From Smittia aterrima (lineage: Eukaryota > Arthropoda > Insecta > Diptera > Chironomidae): a DNA stretch of 64,000 nt. Location of the stretch: assembly GCA_033063855.1 (NCBI GenBank), contig CP093829.1, forward strand, positions 8,814,243 through 8,878,242. The letters are read 5' to 3'. Shown piece by piece: positions 61,501 to 64,000 of the stretch (its first letter is position 1; the number at the start of each line of letters is the position of its first letter). Below the pieces are notes generated by a model that was given only the letters and a program-made list of their open reading frames with translations, was not told the DNA's origin and ran no database searches. Position numbers and translations under genes: made by a program.

Positions 61501-61560
61501 GTATACACTGGAGGCTTCTGGGAGCGAAAATACGAAAATGTCGAAATGAATTTGTTTTAA
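55569..61560 (+). CDS. Oxysterol-binding protein-related protein, ORP2-like
   Basis: Four exons (55569-55606, 60074-60751, 60808-61395, 61455-61560) give 469 residues, close to human OSBPL2 (480). It starts almost directly with the sterol/PI lipid-transfer domain: LPVPMFEKQDFNMVSILKGC, ELSKITMPVQFNEPLSFLQR, KPFNPLLGETYQIE, the family fingerprint EQVSHHPPISAFH, HGSIYPKLKFWGKSVE, GKLWIEQYG, then TDSRLRPDIRKLEEGDIDGA and RWFKQETNP. No PH or ankyrin repeats are seen, as in ORP2. Such proteins exchange sterol and phosphoinositides at membrane contact sites. The first exon (MAEGWSGQSIKYR, last codon shared with exon 2) is assigned by phase and distance alone, with confidence about 0.6. Its 4.5-kb intron contains PPIL3 and two peritrophin-like genes. 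The last codons and 3' UTR are duplicated at 63433. Confidence 0.9.
55820..56464 (+). CDS. PPIL3: Peptidyl-prolyl cis-trans isomerase-like 3 (cyclophilin)
   Basis: Two exons: the first contributes only the ATG (55820-55822, followed directly by GTGAGT), the second is 55982-56464. The product MSVTLHTDVGDIKIEVFCED... is 161 residues, the same length as human PPIL3. Cyclophilin landmarks include CFNRSIKGFMVQTGD (catalytic Arg) and IVSMANSGVNSNQSQFFITY. The CypA Trp and His near the active site are replaced (PALDLKYTIFG), as usual in PPIL3. Members are spliceosome-associated prolyl isomerases. The gene is nested, in the same orientation, within the first intron of the ORP2-like gene. The start is supported by conservation of SVTLHTDVGD directly after the initiator Met. 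Confidence 0.95.
56633..57747 (-). CDS. Peritrophin-like secreted chitin-binding protein (copy 1)
   Basis: Three minus-strand exons: a 7-nt coding exon ATGAAAG (57747-57741), 57676-56746 and 56681-56633, total 328 residues. The N-terminus MKGQHARILLVLISSTCISL, then ASASAHPC, is a signal peptide. Four chitin-binding type-2 (CBM14) units with the six-Cys pattern follow: HPCEGTHW...QETC, NPCGTGRL...YTC, NPCEGKYF...QETC and a last unit finished by the third exon (CRYGDQLTC). They are separated by Thr/Glu-rich linkers suited to O-glycosylation. Such proteins bind chitin in the gut peritrophic matrix or cuticle. The gene is antisense-nested in the ORP2-like intron, with a tandem sister copy just upstream. 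Localisation to peritrophic matrix versus cuticle cannot be decided from sequence. Confidence 0.85.
58085..59718 (-). CDS. Peritrophin-like secreted chitin-binding protein (copy 2)
   Basis: Five minus-strand exons: 59718-59712 (ATGAAAG), 59645-58514, 58449-58349, 58290-58236 and 58178-58085, 462 residues. The signal peptide MKGQFSGILLVLISATCISL is followed by CBM14 units NACAGQYW...QETC, NPCQGQYF...QDTC, AICRGLFF...C, LCRGRFL...C plus CRAGDPFSC, and a fifth unit (NPCEGVQA...QETC). A TEAPTTEAP-type mucin-like linker separates units 1 and 2, and a second Ser/Thr-rich linker precedes unit 4. Expected to be secreted and chitin-binding. Relative to copy 1 it has gained a mucin linker and an additional 3' domain in two extra exons. 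The 7-nt first coding exon is conserved between copies, which supports both starts. Confidence 0.85.
59719..60073. other. Tail of the ORP2-like first intron
   Basis: 355 bp between the 5' end of peritrophin copy 2 and ORP exon 2. It must contain the copy-2 promoter and the ORP acceptor (TTTATTTCAG at 60073). Nothing else recognised. Confidence 0.5.
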
Positions 61561-62120
61561 AATCATAAAAGAAGAAACTTCATATCCACACAAAGATCTC
61601 CGTAGCAATAAAACAATCGACCCTTCACCCGCAGCGCGTAATCTTTCCATAGAAACTGCTTATTCCCAAAATATCCTTTCAGGATCAATGACAGATTCCA
61701 AAACTATTTGATGGGTGTTCTAGTTTAGGTTTAAAAATCGTTGAAGTTTAGAAAAGCGAGCAAAGATTTGACAAATCAGCAAAATTCAATTTCCTTTGCC
61801 AACTTAAAAGTCAATCAACTCAATGAAAAGAGTTTAATCGAAGTTGATGGAATTAAAACTTAGTTTTAGTTCGTTATTCATTCCAATTTTATTCGCATGA
61901 CAATATTCGTCGTCTACATAAGACAGAGCAGCTCTAAGCTAATCGTTCTCCTCCAAATCGGAAGAATCATCAAAGAAAAAAAAGTGAAAAACCTAACAGC
62001 GACTCGAAAGTATTTTATCGAAAAATTTGTCTAAGTAAATGTTTTGAATGCTTGAATAAAAAATTCTTAAGAAAGTTAAGAAAGTTCTTTAGACAATGAA
62101 TTGTTGTTTTATTTCATTTT
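61548..62120 (+). repeat. ORP2-like 3' end, first copy of a 570-bp direct repeat
   Basis: It begins inside the last four codons of the ORP2-like gene (AATTTGTTTTAA) and covers its 3' UTR. It recurs at 63433-64000 about 1885 bp away with only scattered substitutions and small indels, which suggests a recent event. Confidence 0.9.
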
Positions 62121-62235
62121 GACGACGAGCCGTTGAGAATAAAAAATTCAAATTTCAAAAAGTTGAAACATCTGATCGTGATCAGAAAAGATTTTGTGAT
62201 TCGTGAATTTTATATTTTTCTAACTCAAACAAGCA

Positions 62236-63429
62236 ATGGAAATTTTCTATGGCTTTAAAGTTTGCCGCGTTTGTCTGACGCCAAGGTCAAAAGAGAAGGT
62301 ATCGACTTTGTTCAGCGAAAAAGCTGAGAAATTCCTGAAAGTTGGGGGAGTCGATGTAAGTTTATTATTTTGATCGATTTAAAATAACTAAATAATAATT
62401 CTCTAGGTTCGTAAAGATGAAAACAAGTTCGAAGCAGTAATCTGCGATAGCTGTTGGCTCAACCTGACGAAAATTGGGAAGTTTATCGAGAACATCAATC
62501 GATCGTTCAAAAATTGGAATGATTTTGGGAAGAAATTGCCAGAAACTTTCGATAGCTCACATGAGAAGGAAGATTTTGGTCATTTCCGCTTGGTTTGTCG
62601 ATGTTGTTCAATGTTTTTACAAGTCACTCAATTAAAGATGATGAGTGAATCCACAACTAAGCAATTAAAGAAACTTTCGGGTGTTGATGTAAGTTTTTCA
62701 TTTTCTAACATTCGACCAATTACTAATTGTTCCCTACAGGTTCGAGCTGAAGGTTTGAGTTCAAGACTCGTTTGTGAGAAATGCTCGAAGCTACTTGAGG
62801 AATCTGTGATCATCAGAGTAAATATTAAAAACGCAGAAACATTCTATTTTACCGACCGACGTTCGTTTCGAGAAGGATCAGGACAAACAGAAAGTAAAGG
62901 CGATAATGAAAATGCAGTCTCAACATTGAAAGCTGATTACGCAGGAAATTCTAAGAAAACGGATGGTCAAACAAGCTCAAAGAAACAATCGACAATTAAG
63001 AAATTCGAATGCGAAATCTGTAGCAACTCTTATTCGCGCAAAGGAGGCCTAAAAGAACACATCAACACCGTTCACAATAAAATGAGACCATTTCATTGCG
63101 ATCTCTGTGAATATTCAACAACCACGAAAGGAAAAATTGAAGATCACATCAATCGTCATCACAGTCAAACTCGTTTATTCAAATGTCCTTTCAATGGATG
63201 CTCAAAATCCTTCAAAATAAACAAAGATGTTAAACAGCATTTTTTAGTTCATTCTGGTAAGTTCATTCGTATTTTGATTTTAAATCTAAATAATTTCAAT
63301 TTAAAAATATTTTTAGATGTGAGACCGTTCGTCTGTGAGTGCGGAAAAGCTTTTAAGTCAAGAGCTACTCTATATCAACATCGAAGAAACAAGTTGAAGA
63401 AGATCAATGAAACAACCTCTTCAGACTAA
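62236..63429 (+). CDS. Double-ZAD C2H2 zinc-finger protein
   Basis: Four exons (62236-62355, 62407-62688, 62740-63256, 63317-63429), 343 residues. The N-terminus has two successive ZAD-like zinc-binding units: CRVC...CDSC (about 9-80) and CRCC...CEKC (about 117-185). Each is split by an intron at the same place, right after the sequence GVD and before VR. C2H2 fingers follow: FECEICSNSYSRKGGLKEHI, FHCDLCEYSTTTKGKIEDHI, FKCPFNGCSKSFK and a final VCECGKAFKSRATLYQH that lacks a clear second zinc His. ZAD domains mediate dimerisation of insect transcription factors. The shared intron position implies internal duplication of a ZAD exon pair. The 3' UTR is a copy of that of the ORP2-like gene. DNA targets are unknown. 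Confidence 0.85.
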
Positions 63430-63432
63430 AGT

Positions 63433-64000
63433 GAATTTGTTTTAAAATCATAAAAGAAGAAACTTCATATCCACACAGAGATCTCCGTAGCAGTAAAACA
63501 ATCGATCCTTCACCCGCAGCGCGTAATCTTTCCATAGAAACTGCTAACTTCCAAAATATCCTTTCAGGATCAATGACAGATTCCAAAACTATTCGATGGG
63601 TGTTCTAGTTTAGGTTTAAAAATCGTTGAAGTTTAGAAAAGCGAGCAAAGATTTGACAAATTAGCAAAATTTCCTTTGCCAACTTAAAAGTCAATCAACT
63701 CAATGAAAAGAGTTTAATCGAAGTTGATGGAATTAAAACTTAGTTTTAGTTCGTTATTCATTCCAATTTTATTCGCATGACAATATTCGTCGTCTACATA
63801 AGACAGAGCAGCTCTAAGCTGATCGTTTTCCTCCATATCGGAAGAATCATCAAAGAAAAAAAAGTGAAAAACCTAACAGCGACTCGAAAGTATTTTATCG
63901 AAAAATTTGTCTAAGTAAATGTTTTGAATGCTTGAATAAAAAATTCTTAAGAAAGTTAAGAAAGTTCTTTAGACAATGAATTGTTGTTTTCATTTCATTT
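63433..64000 (+). repeat. Second copy of the ORP 3' tail repeat, running off the window
   Basis: It matches 61548-62120, starting at GTGAATTTGTTTTAA where the first copy reads ATGAATTTGTTTTAA, and continues to the last base. The repeat therefore probably extends beyond the window, and a second zinc-finger copy may follow. Confidence 0.9.

Noticed and set aside
61213..63586. Two minus frames sharing MERLRAAGEGSIVLLLRRSL (61650 and 63552)
   Set aside because: Both fall in the duplicated ORP 3' tail; the identity reflects the DNA repeat, not a conserved gene.
1..64000. tRNA, rRNA, CRISPR arrays and transposase genes
   Set aside because: No clover-leaf B-box pattern, rRNA block, regular spaced repeats or transposase or reverse-transcriptase motifs were recognised by eye. 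Small RNAs cannot be excluded without a covariance-model search.

Overview
The window reads as nuclear DNA of an insect, most likely a dipteran and perhaps a nematoceran (midge/mosquito grade). The evidence is short GT-AG introns of about 45-70 bp next to a few multi-kb ones, an AT-rich background, IMD-type transmembrane peptidoglycan recognition proteins (PGRPs), a ZAD-type zinc-finger gene and peritrophin-like chitin-binding secreted proteins. The order is inference; no sequence here names a species. Most ORFs are exons, so gene models were assembled by hand from splice sites, reading phase and protein-family alignment. All joined models close in frame.

Layout. 1-3430: no gene. 3431-6066 (-): BRD8, the bromodomain subunit of the NuA4/TIP60 acetyltransferase complex. 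6793-17425: an innate-immunity cluster of five PGRP-LC-like genes, here called A to E. A(+) is an RHIM-like plus transmembrane mini-gene with no ectodomain. B(+) and C(-) are receptors with two PGRP domains, and the ssDNA-binding SOSS-B gene (-) lies between them. D(-) and E(-) are tandem duplicates. Each protein carries a short hydrophobic N-terminal motif resembling the RHIM-like amyloid motif of IMD-pathway receptors, then one transmembrane helix. Four also carry PGRP domains lacking the amidase cysteine. NF-kB/Relish-like sites lie upstream of A and of the D/E pair. 19132-20592 (-): an F-box/LRR-like protein inside a decayed tandem duplication. 21248-22092 (+): an unrecognised three-exon gene. 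22093-30809: gene desert. 30810-42362 (-): SCYL2, a pseudokinase of clathrin traffic, in at least 18 coding exons with a candidate 18-nt microexon. A 260-bp sequence, identical except for a homopolymer, lies in inverted orientation at 23.4 and 45.5 kb and brackets SCYL2. 42441-48976: second desert. 48977-52425 (+): long-chain acyl-CoA synthetase of the ACSL3/4 type. 53573-54961 (-): a C2H2 protein. 55569-61560 (+): an ORP2-like oxysterol-binding protein whose 4.5-kb first intron hosts cyclophilin PPIL3 (+) and two tandem peritrophin-like genes (-). 62236-63429 (+): a double-ZAD C2H2 gene, followed by a recent copy of the ORP 3' tail that runs to the window edge.

How the parts fit. Housekeeping genes (BRD8, SOSS-B, SCYL2, ACSL, PPIL3, ORP2-like) sit among fast-evolving, locally duplicated families (PGRPs, F-box, peritrophins, ZAD zinc fingers). 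The strongest candidate for something new is the PGRP cluster. It looks like a local set of parts for tuning IMD signalling: active-type receptors (D, E), divergent double-domain receptors that could be decoys (B, C), and an ectodomain-less membrane protein keeping the signalling motif (A).
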